DNA of 64,000 bases, from contig NZ_BMYK01000004.1 of assembly GCF_014652235.1 (NCBI RefSeq), forward strand, positions 62,001 to 126,000. The letters run 5' to 3'. Below the pieces are notes generated by a model. The model did not search any database, had not been told where the DNA came from, and was given only the letters and a program-made list of their open reading frames with translations. The stretch comes from Pseudorhodoferax aquiterrae. Its GTDB lineage: Bacteria; Pseudomonadota; Gammaproteobacteria; Burkholderiales; Burkholderiaceae_C. Numbering within the stretch: position 1 is the first letter of the stretch; every line of letters starts with the position of its first letter. The position numbers and the translations under genes are program-made. Shown here in pieces: positions 39,710 through 47,615 of the stretch.

Positions 39710-40456
39710 ATGAACGGATTGAAGGACAAGGTCGCGCTCGTCACAGGCGCGTCCAAAGGCATCGGGGCGGGCATCGCCCGCAGACTCGCGGCAGAAGGCG
39801 CGAAGGTGGTCGTCAACTACGCCCGGAACAAGAGCGATGCGGACGCGGTGGTCGCCGACATCGAAGCCGCTGGCGGCAGCGCCGTGGCGGTGGCGGCCGA
39901 CGTCACCGACCGGGCGCAGGTCGCGTCACTGGTCCAGGCGGCCATCGACCATTTCGGGCGCCTGGACATCGTCGTGAACAACGCGGGGATCTACCAGTTC
40001 GCCCGGATCGAGGAGACCACCGAAGCGCTGTACCGCCAGCAGTTCGACACCAATGTGCTCGGCCCGCTGCTGGTCTGCGGGGCCGCTGTACCGCATCTGG
40101 CGCAGGGTGGCAGCATCATCAACATCGGTTCGAACGTCACCAGCGTCCTGCCCGCCGAGAGCGCCATCTACACCGGAACGAAAGGCGCGATCGATGCCAT
40201 CACGGGCGTGCTGGCGCGCGAGCTGGGTCCCCGCGGCATCCGCGTCAACGCGGTGTGCCCCGGCCTGGTCGAGACCGAAGGCACGCACGCGGCCGGCGTG
40301 GTCGGTTCGGCCTTTCAGGCGTGGAACGAGGAACGCACGCCGCTGGGCCGCATCGGCCAGGTCCAGGACATCGCTCCGATCGTGGCGTTCCTCGCGTCGG
40401 ACGATGCGGGCTGGGTGACGGGCGAGGTGATTCTGGGGTCGGGCGGCATGCGTTGA
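39710..40456 (+). CDS. Short-chain dehydrogenase/reductase (FabG-like)
   Basis: A 248-residue SDR close to 3-oxoacyl-ACP reductase and glucose dehydrogenase types. Motifs: TGASKGIGAGIARRLAAEGAKVVVNYA for NADP, VNNAGIYQFA, INIGSNVTSV with the catalytic YTGTKGAID, and the C-terminal WVTGEVILGSGGMR. AGAGGAA lies about 8 bases before ATG 39710. It stands alone between the LysR gene and the two-component system, so its substrate cannot be guessed beyond a keto or hydroxy compound. Confidence 0.88.
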   Translation: MNGLKDKVALVTGASKGIGAGIARRLAAEGAKVVVNYARNKSDADAVVADIEAAGGSAVAVAADVTDRAQVASLVQAAIDHFGRLDIVVNNAGIYQFARIEETTEALYRQQFDTNVLGPLLVCGAAVPHLAQGGSIINIGSNVTSVLPAESAIYTGTKGAIDAITGVLARELGPRGIRVNAVCPGLVETEGTHAAGVVGSAFQAWNEERTPLGRIGQVQDIAPIVAFLASDDAGWVTGEVILGSGGMR

Positions 40457-40515
40457 CATGCTGGCCGTGCGACGCGCTTTACCGATGGCTGCGGAGCGGG
40501 ACCGCTGCCTGCCAG

Positions 40516-40546
40516 GCTAATGCCCGCCTAACGCAGGCCCGCTAAG
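40516..40546 (+). promoter_or_regulatory. CTAA direct repeats before the response regulator gene
   Basis: Three copies of a (G/C)CTAA word occur at 40516-40520, 40527-40531 and 40541-40545, immediately before the response regulator ATG at 40556. The same word recurs as a pair 22 bases apart before the gene at 42737. OmpR-type regulators bind direct repeats spaced by about one or two turns, so autoregulation is plausible. Confidence 0.4.
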
Positions 40547-40555
40547 CTGCAGCCC

Positions 40556-41224
40556 ATGCGTGTATTGCTGGTCGAGGACGACGAGATGATCGGGCACAGC
40601 CTGCGCGAGGCGCTGACGCGCCAGGGCTGGTCGGTGGACTGGGTCAAGGACGGTGTGCTCGCCCAGAGCGCCCTGGCCGATGGCGGCTATGCCTGCGTGC
40701 TGCTGGACCTGGGACTGCCCCGGCGCGATGGCGTGGAAGTGCTGCGCCGTGCCCGTGCCGCGGGCGAAACCACGCCGGTGGTGGTGCTGACCGCGCGCGA
40801 TGGGCTGGACGACCGTGTCGACGGCCTCGACCTTGGCGCGGACGACTACCTGGTCAAACCCTACGAGCTGCGTGAGTTGCTGGCACGCATGCGTGCCGTG
40901 ATCCGGCGCCGCGACGGCGCAGCGCATTCGCTGATCGGCGAGGAAGGCGCGCTGCAGCTGGACCTCGGCACGCGCGAGGTGCTGGTACGCGGCGTGCGCG
41001 CGCAGTTGTCTGCGCGAGAGTTCGCGCTGCTGCATGCGCTGATGGAGCGGTCCGGCGCCATCCTGTCGCGCGAGCAGTTGGAGAACCGCATCTACGGCTG
41101 GGGCGAGGAGGTCACCAGCAATGCCGTGGACGTGCTGATCCACGGCATGCGCCGCAAGCTCGGCCCGGATACCATCCGCAACGTGCGCGGCCTGGGCTGG
41201 CGCGTGGTGGCGCCATCGCCATGA
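40556..41224 (+). CDS. OmpR-family response regulator (QseB/TctD-like)
   Basis: A 222-residue regulator. The receiver domain shows the acidic pair in VEDDE (residues 7-9), the phosphorylation Asp at 51 (LLDLGLPRRDG), and Lys at 101 (VKPYE). The C-terminal winged helix contains ARTVLV-type strands and NRIYGWGEEVTSNAVDVLIHGMRRKLGPDTIRNVRGLGWRV. Its stop overlaps the kinase start (ATGA). The operon sits directly upstream of a periplasmic protein, cytochrome b and molybdopterin oxidoreductase, and shared upstream repeats suggest these are its targets. Confidence 0.92.
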   Translation: MRVLLVEDDEMIGHSLREALTRQGWSVDWVKDGVLAQSALADGGYACVLLDLGLPRRDGVEVLRRARAAGETTPVVVLTARDGLDDRVDGLDLGADDYLVKPYELRELLARMRAVIRRRDGAAHSLIGEEGALQLDLGTREVLVRGVRAQLSAREFALLHALMERSGAILSREQLENRIYGWGEEVTSNAVDVLIHGMRRKLGPDTIRNVRGLGWRVVAPSP

Positions 41225-42564
41225 GCCCGCTGGTGGGGAGCGGCCGCATGCGCTCGATCCGCGGCACGCTCATGGCCTGGCTCGTGCCCACCTTCCTGGC
41301 GGTGGCGCTGGCCTCCGCCGGGCTGTCGTACCGCATGGTCACGCACATGGCGGCCGGCTTCCTGGACGACCAGATGGTGCAACTCGGCGATGCGATGGCC
41401 CGGCAGGGCCATCCCGGCCAGGCGCCGGAACTCAGCGCCGAAGACGTGCACGGGCGCGGCCTGTATGTCCTGCAGTTCTTCGCCGCCGATGGCCAGCCCC
41501 TGATGGCCTCATGGAACGGGGTGGTGGCACGGCGCATGCCGCACCCGGGACTGCAGGACCTCGAGGACAGTGGACAGCGCTGGCGGGTCTATGCGGCTGC
41601 GACGCGCGATGGCCAGATGGTCCAGGTGCTGCAAAGTGCCAGCTTCCGCGCCGGCCTGGCCTTCGGCCGCGCTGGCGAAGCCGCCTTGCCCGTGCTGTTG
41701 CTGTTGCCGCTGTCGATGCTGGTGCTGTGGGGCGTCGTGCGTGCCATCTCCGGCCGGCTGCGCGCCATCGGCCAGCAGGCAGCACAGCAGGACGCGCAGA
41801 GCATCGCCGAGCTTCCGCTGGAGCGCGTGCCGGACGAGATCCGCCCGCTGGTCGCGTCCTTCAACCACCTGCTGGCGCGGCTGCGCGACAGCTTCGCCGC
41901 GCAGCGCCTGTTCGTGCAGGACGCGGCGCACGAATTGCGCACGCCGATCGCCGCCGTCGGTCTGCAACTGGAGAACCTGCGCGAAGACCTGGCGGCCGGA
42001 CCGGCGGCGCAGCGCTTCGAGCAGCTGGAGGCCGGCGTCGGCCGCGCCAAGCGGCTCGTGGACCAGCTGCTCAAGATGTCGCGCCAGGAGGCGGCCCCGG
42101 CGGACAGCGGCGCCAGCGTGGACGTGCAGGCGCATGTGCGCGAGAGCATCCGCACGCTGATCGCGCTGGCCGACCAGCGCCGCATCGACCTGGGCTTGGT
42201 GGCGGCCGAGGGCATGGGGCCCTTGCGGCTGGGCTGCAGCGCCGGCGACCTGCGCAGCGCGCTGGACAACCTCATCGAGAACGCGCTGCGCTACACGCCC
42301 GAAGGGGGCGTGGTGGACGTGCGTCTGGTGCACACACCGGGACGCACCGTGGTGGAGGTGGTCGACACCGGCCCCGGCATCGCCCCCGAACTGCTGGGCC
42401 GGGTGTTCGACCGCTTCTACCGTGTGCCCGGCAGCGCCCCGGGCGGCAGCGGCCTGGGCCTGGCCATCGCACAGGCCGCCGCGCAACGCTGCGGCCTGAC
42501 GCTGAGCCTGCACAACCGGGACGACCGCAGCGGTCTCGTCGCGCGGCTCGAGTCTGCCGGCTGA
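41221..42564 (+). CDS. Sensor histidine kinase (QseC-like)
   Basis: A 447-residue membrane kinase. Helices lie at about 17-37 and 155-175, flanking a periplasmic sensor of roughly 115 residues. A HAMP-like linker is followed by the phosphorylated histidine in QDAAHELRTPIAAVG (His about 237). The N box NLIENALRYTP, DTGPGIAPELLGRVFDRFY and GSGLGLAIAQAAA complete the ATP domain. It pairs with the response regulator just upstream. By analogy with kinases next to MsrPQ-type genes it might sense oxidative or metal stress in the periplasm, but no ligand is visible. Confidence 0.91.
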   Translation: MSPLVGSGRMRSIRGTLMAWLVPTFLAVALASAGLSYRMVTHMAAGFLDDQMVQLGDAMARQGHPGQAPELSAEDVHGRGLYVLQFFAADGQPLMASWNGVVARRMPHPGLQDLEDSGQRWRVYAAATRDGQMVQVLQSASFRAGLAFGRAGEAALPVLLLLPLSMLVLWGVVRAISGRLRAIGQQAAQQDAQSIAELPLERVPDEIRPLVASFNHLLARLRDSFAAQRLFVQDAAHELRTPIAAVGLQLENLREDLAAGPAAQRFEQLEAGVGRAKRLVDQLLKMSRQEAAPADSGASVDVQAHVRESIRTLIALADQRRIDLGLVAAEGMGPLRLGCSAGDLRSALDNLIENALRYTPEGGVVDVRLVHTPGRTVVEVVDTGPGIAPELLGRVFDRFYRVPGSAPGGSGLGLAIAQAAAQRCGLTLSLHNRDDRSGLVARLESAG

Positions 42565-42581
42565 CCTTCGGCTCACGCCGG

Positions 42582-42610
42582 GCTAAGAAACCCCTCAGCG
42601 TCCGCTAAAG
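42582..42610 (+). promoter_or_regulatory. GCTAA direct repeat pair before the DUF5666-like gene
   Basis: GCTAAGA at 42582-42588 and GCTAAAG at 42604-42610 lie 22 bases apart (two helical turns), about 130 bases before the next start codon. They match the repeats before the response regulator gene. This supports control of the periplasmic protein and possibly the redox genes after it by the adjacent two-component system. Inference from word sharing only. Confidence 0.4.
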
Positions 42611-42736
42611 GGCGTTCCCTACAGTGCGAGCACGGTGATGCAGACCCGCATCGCCGCATCGCGGTGCCCTCGACGCCATGGCCGAGCAGCACCGCGCCCT
42701 ACCCATCCGCGACCCCGGTCGCACAGGAGAACACCC

Positions 42737-43381
42737 ATGCACATCGCACGCCACACCAAGTCCCTCCACCGCGGGCTCGCCGCCGCGCTGCTCGCCGTCG
42801 GCACCTTCGCCAGCCTCGGCAGCGCCGTCGCCGCCGAGCCGGCCGCGCAGAAGCTCCGCGTGCGCGGCACCGTCGTGGCGCTGGCCGGCGAGCAACTGCA
42901 GGTCAAGGCGCGCGAGGGCAACACCGTCAGCATCGCGCTCCAGCCCGGCTGGTCGGTCGCTGCAGTCGCCAAGGCCAGCGTGAACGACATCAAACCGGGC
43001 GATTACGTCGGCATCGCCTCGCTGCCCAGGTCGGAGGGGGGTGATGGCGCGCTCGAAGTGCTGATCTTCCCGCCGCAGATGAAGGGCGTCGGCGAAGGCA
43101 GCTTCGGCTGGGACCTGCAACCCAACAGCTCCATGACCAATGCCACCGTGGCCGATGCGGTCAAGTCTGTGCAGGGCAGCGTGGTGACCGTCAGCTACCA
43201 CGGCCGGGACAAGAAGATCTCCATCCAGCAGGACACGCCGGTCGTCACGCTGGCGCCGGCCACGGCCGAAGATCTCAAGCCCGGCGCCGTGGTCTTCGTG
43301 TCTGCCGAGAAGGCCGCGAACGGTGCCATCCGTTCCGGCCAGGTGATCGTGGGCAAGAACGGCGTCGTGCCGCCGATGTGA
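42737..43381 (+). CDS. Exported protein, DUF5666-like beta-barrel (OB-fold) repeats
   Basis: A 214-residue secreted protein. It has a Sec signal (HRGLAAALLAVGTFASLGSAVAA before EPAAQ), then two similar beta-rich halves: LRVRGTVVALAGEQLQVKAREGNTVSIAL with DIKPGDYVGIASLP, and VKSVQGSVVTVSYHGRDKKISIQ with DLKPGAVVFVSAEK. This pattern is seen in DUF5666-like domains of unknown role. AGGAGA precedes ATG 42737. Its position after the sensor kinase and before a cytochrome-Mo enzyme pair suggests a periplasmic accessory, perhaps metal-related. No catalytic residues are seen. Confidence 0.75.
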   Translation: MHIARHTKSLHRGLAAALLAVGTFASLGSAVAAEPAAQKLRVRGTVVALAGEQLQVKAREGNTVSIALQPGWSVAAVAKASVNDIKPGDYVGIASLPRSEGGDGALEVLIFPPQMKGVGEGSFGWDLQPNSSMTNATVADAVKSVQGSVVTVSYHGRDKKISIQQDTPVVTLAPATAEDLKPGAVVFVSAEKAANGAIRSGQVIVGKNGVVPPM

Positions 43382-43444
43382 GCGCATGGGCCGGCCAAGG
43401 TGCGCTGCAGCGCAATTTCCAACCCACCCGATGCATGGACTGTC

Positions 43445-43603
43445 ATGACGTCACCTCTTTCACTCCTGGACGCCATGCACGCCGCCATCAGCCTGGTGCC
43501 GGTCGCCGCCGGCCTGTACGGCTTCGTGCGGCATGGCGCGATCGACCCCTGCGCCGCGGTGCAGCTCCGGATGATCCGGACGCGCTGCGCGGGGCGTCCG
43601 TAG
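43445..43603 (+). pseudogene. Truncated small membrane protein
   Basis: A 52-codon frame (MTSPLSLLDAMHAAISLVPVAAGLYGFVRHGAIDP) has one convincing transmembrane helix. It then turns into low-hydrophobicity sequence and stops. The opening resembles the first helix of small multi-helix membrane proteins found near cytochrome b genes, so I read it as the 5' remnant of such a gene. It lies just before the cytochrome b start. It could alternatively be a genuine single-helix peptide. Confidence 0.35.
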
Positions 43604-43627
43604 GACCACGCCATCCGGGCGAGTGCC

Positions 43628-44491
43628 ATGCATCTTCCACCCCAATCCACCACCGCGGCGCACACGCGGCCGGCGCGGCGCCAGCTCATCCGGCGGCATG
43701 CGCTGACCGTGCGCATCACCCACTGGCTCAACATGGTGTGCCTGTCTCTGCTGCTGATGAGCGGCCTGCAGATCTTCAACGCGCACCCGCGGCTGTACTG
43801 GGGCCGGTCCGGTGCCGATGCGGACGCCGCGTGGATCGCCATCGGTGCCGAGCCGCAGGGCGGTGCCGCGCGGGGCTTCCTCGAGATCGGCCCGCTGCGC
43901 ATCGAGACCACGGGCGTGCTCGGCGTCTCCGACGAGAACGGCGCGGCGACCGCGCGGGCCTTCCCGGCCTGGCTCACGGTGCCGTCCTACCACGACCTGG
44001 GGGCTGGCCGGCGCTGGCACTTCTTCTTCGCCTGGCTGCTGGTGGTCAACGGGCTGGTCTATCTGCTGCACGGGTTCTGGCAGCGGCACTTTCGGCGCGA
44101 TCTGCTGCCCAGCCGCGACCAACTGGCGCCGGGCCACCTGTGGCAGGAGATCCGCGACCACGCGCGCCTGCGCTTTGCCCGGGGCGAGGCCGCGCGGCGC
44201 TACAACGCGCTGCAAAAGCTCAGCTACCTCGGGGTGGTCTTCGGGCTGCTGCCCATGATGGTGCTCACCGGACTCACGATGTCGCCCGGCCTCGACGCAG
44301 CCTTCCCGTTCCTGGCCGACCTGTTCGGCGGCCGGGCCTCCGCGCGCAGCCTGCATTTCATCAGCGCCTCGCTGCTCGTGCTGTTCGTCGCCGTGCACGT
44401 GGCGATGGTTGTCGCCTCGGGGTTCTGGAACAACCTGCGGTCCATGCTCAGCGGCCGCTACGCGATCACGGTCGATGGAGACAAGCCATGA
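43628..44491 (+). CDS. Cytochrome b561-type membrane subunit
   Basis: A 287-residue b-type cytochrome with about four to five helices. Candidate haem histidines are in HALTVRITHWLNMVCLSLLLMSGLQIF, GRRWHFFFAWLLVVNGLVYLLHGFW, and SLHFISASLLVLFVAVHVAMVV. The layout is that of Ni-Fe hydrogenase or thiosulfate-reductase cytochrome b subunits. Its stop overlaps the molybdopterin gene start, so it is the membrane quinone-linked electron partner of that periplasmic enzyme. The role parallels MsrQ in the MsrPQ system, though the family differs. Confidence 0.87.
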   Translation: MHLPPQSTTAAHTRPARRQLIRRHALTVRITHWLNMVCLSLLLMSGLQIFNAHPRLYWGRSGADADAAWIAIGAEPQGGAARGFLEIGPLRIETTGVLGVSDENGAATARAFPAWLTVPSYHDLGAGRRWHFFFAWLLVVNGLVYLLHGFWQRHFRRDLLPSRDQLAPGHLWQEIRDHARLRFARGEAARRYNALQKLSYLGVVFGLLPMMVLTGLTMSPGLDAAFPFLADLFGGRASARSLHFISASLLVLFVAVHVAMVVASGFWNNLRSMLSGRYAITVDGDKP

Positions 44492-45270
44492 TGAAGCCAA
44501 CCCAATTCTCTCGCCGCCGCCTGCTGATGGGTCTGACCGCCGGTGTGGGCACCATGGCACTCGCGGGCTGCGATGGCCTCGCCCAGAACGCGCAGGTGGA
44601 CGGTGTGCTGCGGCAGACGGAGAAGCTGACCTTGCGTGGCCAGCGCCTGCTGTTCGGCCGGCAGGCCCTGGCGCAGGAATTCAGCGAAGCCGACCTCTCG
44701 CCGGTGTTCCGTGCCAACGGCACGCAGATGCCGGACTCCGACGCCTACGCGCGTCTGCTGGAGCATGGCTTCGCGGACTGGCGCTTGCAGGTGGACGGCC
44801 TGGTGCAGCGCCCGCAGCGCCTGTCCCTGGCCGATCTGCGGCGTTTCGCGTCCCGCACGCAGATCACCCGACACGACTGTGTCGAGGGCTGGAGCGCCAT
44901 CGGCCAATGGCAGGGCGTGCCGCTCGGCCTCGTGCTCGACGCTGCAGGCGTGAGGCCGGGCGCGCGCTATGTCGTCTTCCACTGCGCGGACGAGCTGGAG
45001 CGCACGCTGGACGGCAGCGGCCGTTACTACGAGAGCATCGACCTCGTCGACGCCTACCACCCGCAGACCATCCTGGCCTACGGCATGAACGGCAAGGACC
45101 TGCCGGTGGCCCACGGGGCGCCGCTGCGGCTGCGGGTGGAGCGGCAGCTCGGCTACAAGCAGGCGAAGTACCTGATGCGCATCGAGGTCGTCGATGCGTA
45201 CAGCGGCCTGTGGGGTGGCAAGGGCGGATTCTGGGAGGACCGGGGCTACGAGTGGTACGCGGGCATCTGA
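44488..45270 (+). CDS. Periplasmic molybdopterin-dependent oxidoreductase (sulfite oxidase/YedY-like)
   Basis: A 260-residue enzyme of the sulfite-oxidase fold. The N-terminus is a Tat signal (SRRRLLMGLTAGVGTMALAGC), whose Cys also fits a lipobox. The molybdenum-ligating cysteine is in TRHDCVEGWSAIGQW. Further cofactor motifs are FHCADELERTLDGSGRYYESIDL and GAPLRLRVERQLGYKQAKYLMRIEVV. It overlaps the cytochrome b gene by 4 bases. Together they form a quinone-coupled reductase, possibly repairing or reducing sulfoxide- or N-oxide-type substrates in the periplasm. The two-component genes upstream give a regulation parallel to the E. coli MsrPQ/HprRS system. Confidence 0.87.
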   Translation: MMKPTQFSRRRLLMGLTAGVGTMALAGCDGLAQNAQVDGVLRQTEKLTLRGQRLLFGRQALAQEFSEADLSPVFRANGTQMPDSDAYARLLEHGFADWRLQVDGLVQRPQRLSLADLRRFASRTQITRHDCVEGWSAIGQWQGVPLGLVLDAAGVRPGARYVVFHCADELERTLDGSGRYYESIDLVDAYHPQTILAYGMNGKDLPVAHGAPLRLRVERQLGYKQAKYLMRIEVVDAYSGLWGGKGGFWEDRGYEWYAGI

Positions 45271-45344
45271 GCCACACCGCTGGTAGCGACCGCCGACGCG
45301 TGGCTGCTGGCGTGTGTCGCGCCGCCCTTCCATCCGCCCTCCGG

Positions 45345-45463
45345 CCTGGCACCGAGCGTGCGGATGCCCAGCGCCGCCAGCGCCGCGATCTGCTGCGGAT
45401 CCGTCGCGGTAGCGATCACCTCGGCCCCCAGATGCTGGCCGAGTCGCGCGCAGGCATGGCCCA
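45345..45463 (-). pseudogene. Remnant B of a quinone oxidoreductase gene (middle part)
   Basis: These 119 bases match 48990-49108 of the intact quinone oxidoreductase gene with about five differences by eye (about 96%), on the same strand. The block holds the dinucleotide-binding region but no start, stop or flanking domain. It lies in a 227-base gene-free gap between the Mo-enzyme gene and ligJ. With remnant A at 26311-26406 it keeps the order and direction of the parent gene. Confidence 0.85.
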
Positions 45464-45497
45464 GTGGGCGATGCGCTTCACGGCGCTCTGATGTTCC

Positions 45498-46523
45498 TCA
45501 GCGCCCCTGAGACCTCAGCAACGCGTCCAGCCGCGGATAGACGCGCCGCGCATTGCCTTCGAACACGCTGTGCAGATCGCGCGGCCCCAGGCCCTGCACG
45601 GCGTCCACGTAGCGGCGGGTGTCGTCGTAGTGGAACCCGGTCCGGGGGTCCACCCCTTTGACGGCACCGTGGATCTCCGAGGCGAACAGCACGTTTTCCA
45701 CCGGAACCACCTCCAGCAGCAGATCGACGCCGGGTTGGTGGTAGACGCAGGTGTCGAAGAACACGTTGCGCAGCAGCTCCTCCATGGGCGGGCGGCCCAG
45801 TTGCTGCGCCAGCCCCCGGTAGCGGCCCCAGTGGTAAGGCACGGCACCACCGCCGTGCGGGATCACCAGGCGCAGTCCCGGGAAGTCCTTGAACACGTCC
45901 GATAGCACGAGCTGCATGAACACGGCCGTATCGGCGTTCAGGTAGTGGGCGCCGGTGTGGTGGAAGTTCGGGTTGCACGAGCAGCTCACGTGCACCATGC
46001 CGGGCACGTCGAGTTCCACCATCTTCTCGTACAGCGGGTACCAGTGCCGGTCGGTCATCGGCGGGTCGGTCCACATGCCGTCGGTGGGGTCGGGGTTGAT
46101 GTTGCAGCCGACGAAGCCCAGCTCGGTGACGCAGCGTTCCAGTTCCGCGACGCTGGCCGAGAGTCCCGTGCGCGGCGACTGCGGCAGCTGGCAGACACCC
46201 GCGAAGGCGCGCGGGTAGAGCTGCGTCACGCGGTGCACCAGGTCGTTGCAGGCCTGGGTCCAGTGCCGGCTCGTCTCTTCGTTGCCCACGTGGTGCGCCA
46301 TGGCGCTGGCCATGGGCGAGAGCACGGTCATGTCCACGCCGCGCCCGCGCTGCGTCGCCAGCTGGTTGGGCTCCAGGCTGTCGCGGATCTCGTCGTCGCT
46401 GATGCGCACGTCCGGCGCCAGCGCCGGTGCGCCGGGCTCGGCCAGGCGGGCTTTCTGGCGCTGACGGTAGTCACCCAGGGCCTTGGGCGCGGTCGTGTAG
46501 TGGCCGTGGCAGTCGATGATCAT
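45498..46523 (-). CDS. ligJ: 4-oxalomesaconate hydratase (LigJ-type amidohydrolase)
   Basis: A 341-residue metal-dependent TIM-barrel hydratase of the ACMSD amidohydrolase group, the same length as Sphingobium LigJ. It hydrates 4-oxalomesaconate to 4-carboxy-4-hydroxy-2-oxoadipate in protocatechuate/gallate 4,5-cleavage. Recognised stretches: MIIDCHGHYTTAPKAL with the metal HxH, VDMTVLSPMASAMAHHVGN, RCVTELGFVGCNINPDP, VIPHGGGAVPYHWGRYRG and FFDTCVYHQPG. It lies 9 bases downstream of a Bug receptor gene and near an IclR regulator. The other lig genes are absent from the window. Confidence 0.9.
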   Translation of the reverse strand: MIIDCHGHYTTAPKALGDYRQRQKARLAEPGAPALAPDVRISDDEIRDSLEPNQLATQRGRGVDMTVLSPMASAMAHHVGNEETSRHWTQACNDLVHRVTQLYPRAFAGVCQLPQSPRTGLSASVAELERCVTELGFVGCNINPDPTDGMWTDPPMTDRHWYPLYEKMVELDVPGMVHVSCSCNPNFHHTGAHYLNADTAVFMQLVLSDVFKDFPGLRLVIPHGGGAVPYHWGRYRGLAQQLGRPPMEELLRNVFFDTCVYHQPGVDLLLEVVPVENVLFASEIHGAVKGVDPRTGFHYDDTRRYVDAVQGLGPRDLHSVFEGNARRVYPRLDALLRSQGR

Positions 46524-46532
46524 GGGCTGCCG

Positions 46533-47507
46533 TCAGTTCAGCTGGATGTTGGCCGCACGGATCACCTTGTCCCATTCGGCGCTTTCCTTGCGCGTGCGGT
46601 CCGCCAGTTCCTGCGGCGAACTCAGGTGCAGGTCCACGCCCTGCTCGCGCAAGCGATTCTCGAAATCCTTGTTCGCCGCCAGCTTGGCCAGCGCACTGCC
46701 CAACCGGGTGGTCACAGCCGTCGGCAGGCCGGCCGGGCCGTAGATGCCGTACCAGGTCTGGTACTCGAAGCCGGGCACGCCGGCCTGCTTGATCAGCGGG
46801 ATGTCCTTGTACGCTGGCGAGGGCGAGGCGGCGCTGACCCCGATCACGCGCAGCAGGCCCTTGTCGACCATGCCCTTCATCGAAGGCAGGCTGCTGAACA
46901 TGGCCTGGACCTGGCCCGACGCCAGGTCCGTCATGGCCTGCGACGAGCCCTTGTAGGCGATGTGGCGGGCCTCGATGCCGGCGGCCCGCATGAACAGTTC
47001 GGAGGCGAGATGGGCCAGGCCGCCCACGCCGGCCGATGCGAAGTTCACGCTGCCAGGGTTCGCCTTGGCGTAGTCGGTGAACTCCTTGACCGTCTTCACC
47101 GGCAGCTTGCTCGACACGACCAGCACATGCGGGCTGGTGGTCACCATCGCCACGGGCGACAGCTGGGTCAGGATGTCCACGCGCTTGCTGCTCAGCAGCG
47201 GCTGGATGACGACGTTGCCCGATGCCGCGAACAGCAGCGTGTGGCCGTCGGCCGGCGACCGCGCCACCGTGTTGGTGGCCGGCACGCCGGCCCCGCCACC
47301 CATGTTCTCGACCACCACGCCCTGGCCGAGCTCCTGGCCCAGCGCCTGCGCCATCTCGCGGGCGACGACGTCGGCCGGACCGCCCGCGGCGAACGGCACG
47401 ATGACGCGGATGGTCTTGTTGGGATAGGAGGCCGGCTGGGCCAGAGTGAGAGAGGTGGCGAGGCCGGCGCAAAGGGCGGCGCAGAGCAGGGCGCGCTTGG
47501 TGGGCAT
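46533..47507 (-). CDS. Bug/TctC-family tripartite tricarboxylate receptor
   Basis: A 324-residue receptor with a Sec signal (ALLCAALCAGLATSLTLA before QPAS). Bug motifs are KTIRVIVPFAAGGPADVVAREMAQALGQELGQGVVVENMGGGAG, DGHTLLFAASGN, and IPLIKQAGVPGFEYQTWYGIYGPAGLP. The ATG at 47507 has GGAGA upstream; ten further in-frame codons are not family-like. Directly upstream of ligJ, it may bind an aromatic acid or a dicarboxylate of the 4,5-cleavage route. No membrane partners are nearby. Confidence 0.88.
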   Translation of the reverse strand: MPTKRALLCAALCAGLATSLTLAQPASYPNKTIRVIVPFAAGGPADVVAREMAQALGQELGQGVVVENMGGGAGVPATNTVARSPADGHTLLFAASGNVVIQPLLSSKRVDILTQLSPVAMVTTSPHVLVVSSKLPVKTVKEFTDYAKANPGSVNFASAGVGGLAHLASELFMRAAGIEARHIAYKGSSQAMTDLASGQVQAMFSSLPSMKGMVDKGLLRVIGVSAASPSPAYKDIPLIKQAGVPGFEYQTWYGIYGPAGLPTAVTTRLGSALAKLAANKDFENRLREQGVDLHLSSPQELADRTRKESAEWDKVIRAANIQLN

Positions 47508-47615
47508 GGATGTCTCCGGGATCCGGGCCCGCAACATGGGGCCGTGGCGGCGATGGTAGGAAGCCGTGCCGTGCGCGCCAACACCGTTACGGCAGGCGTA
47601 ACGCGCGTACCCTCC

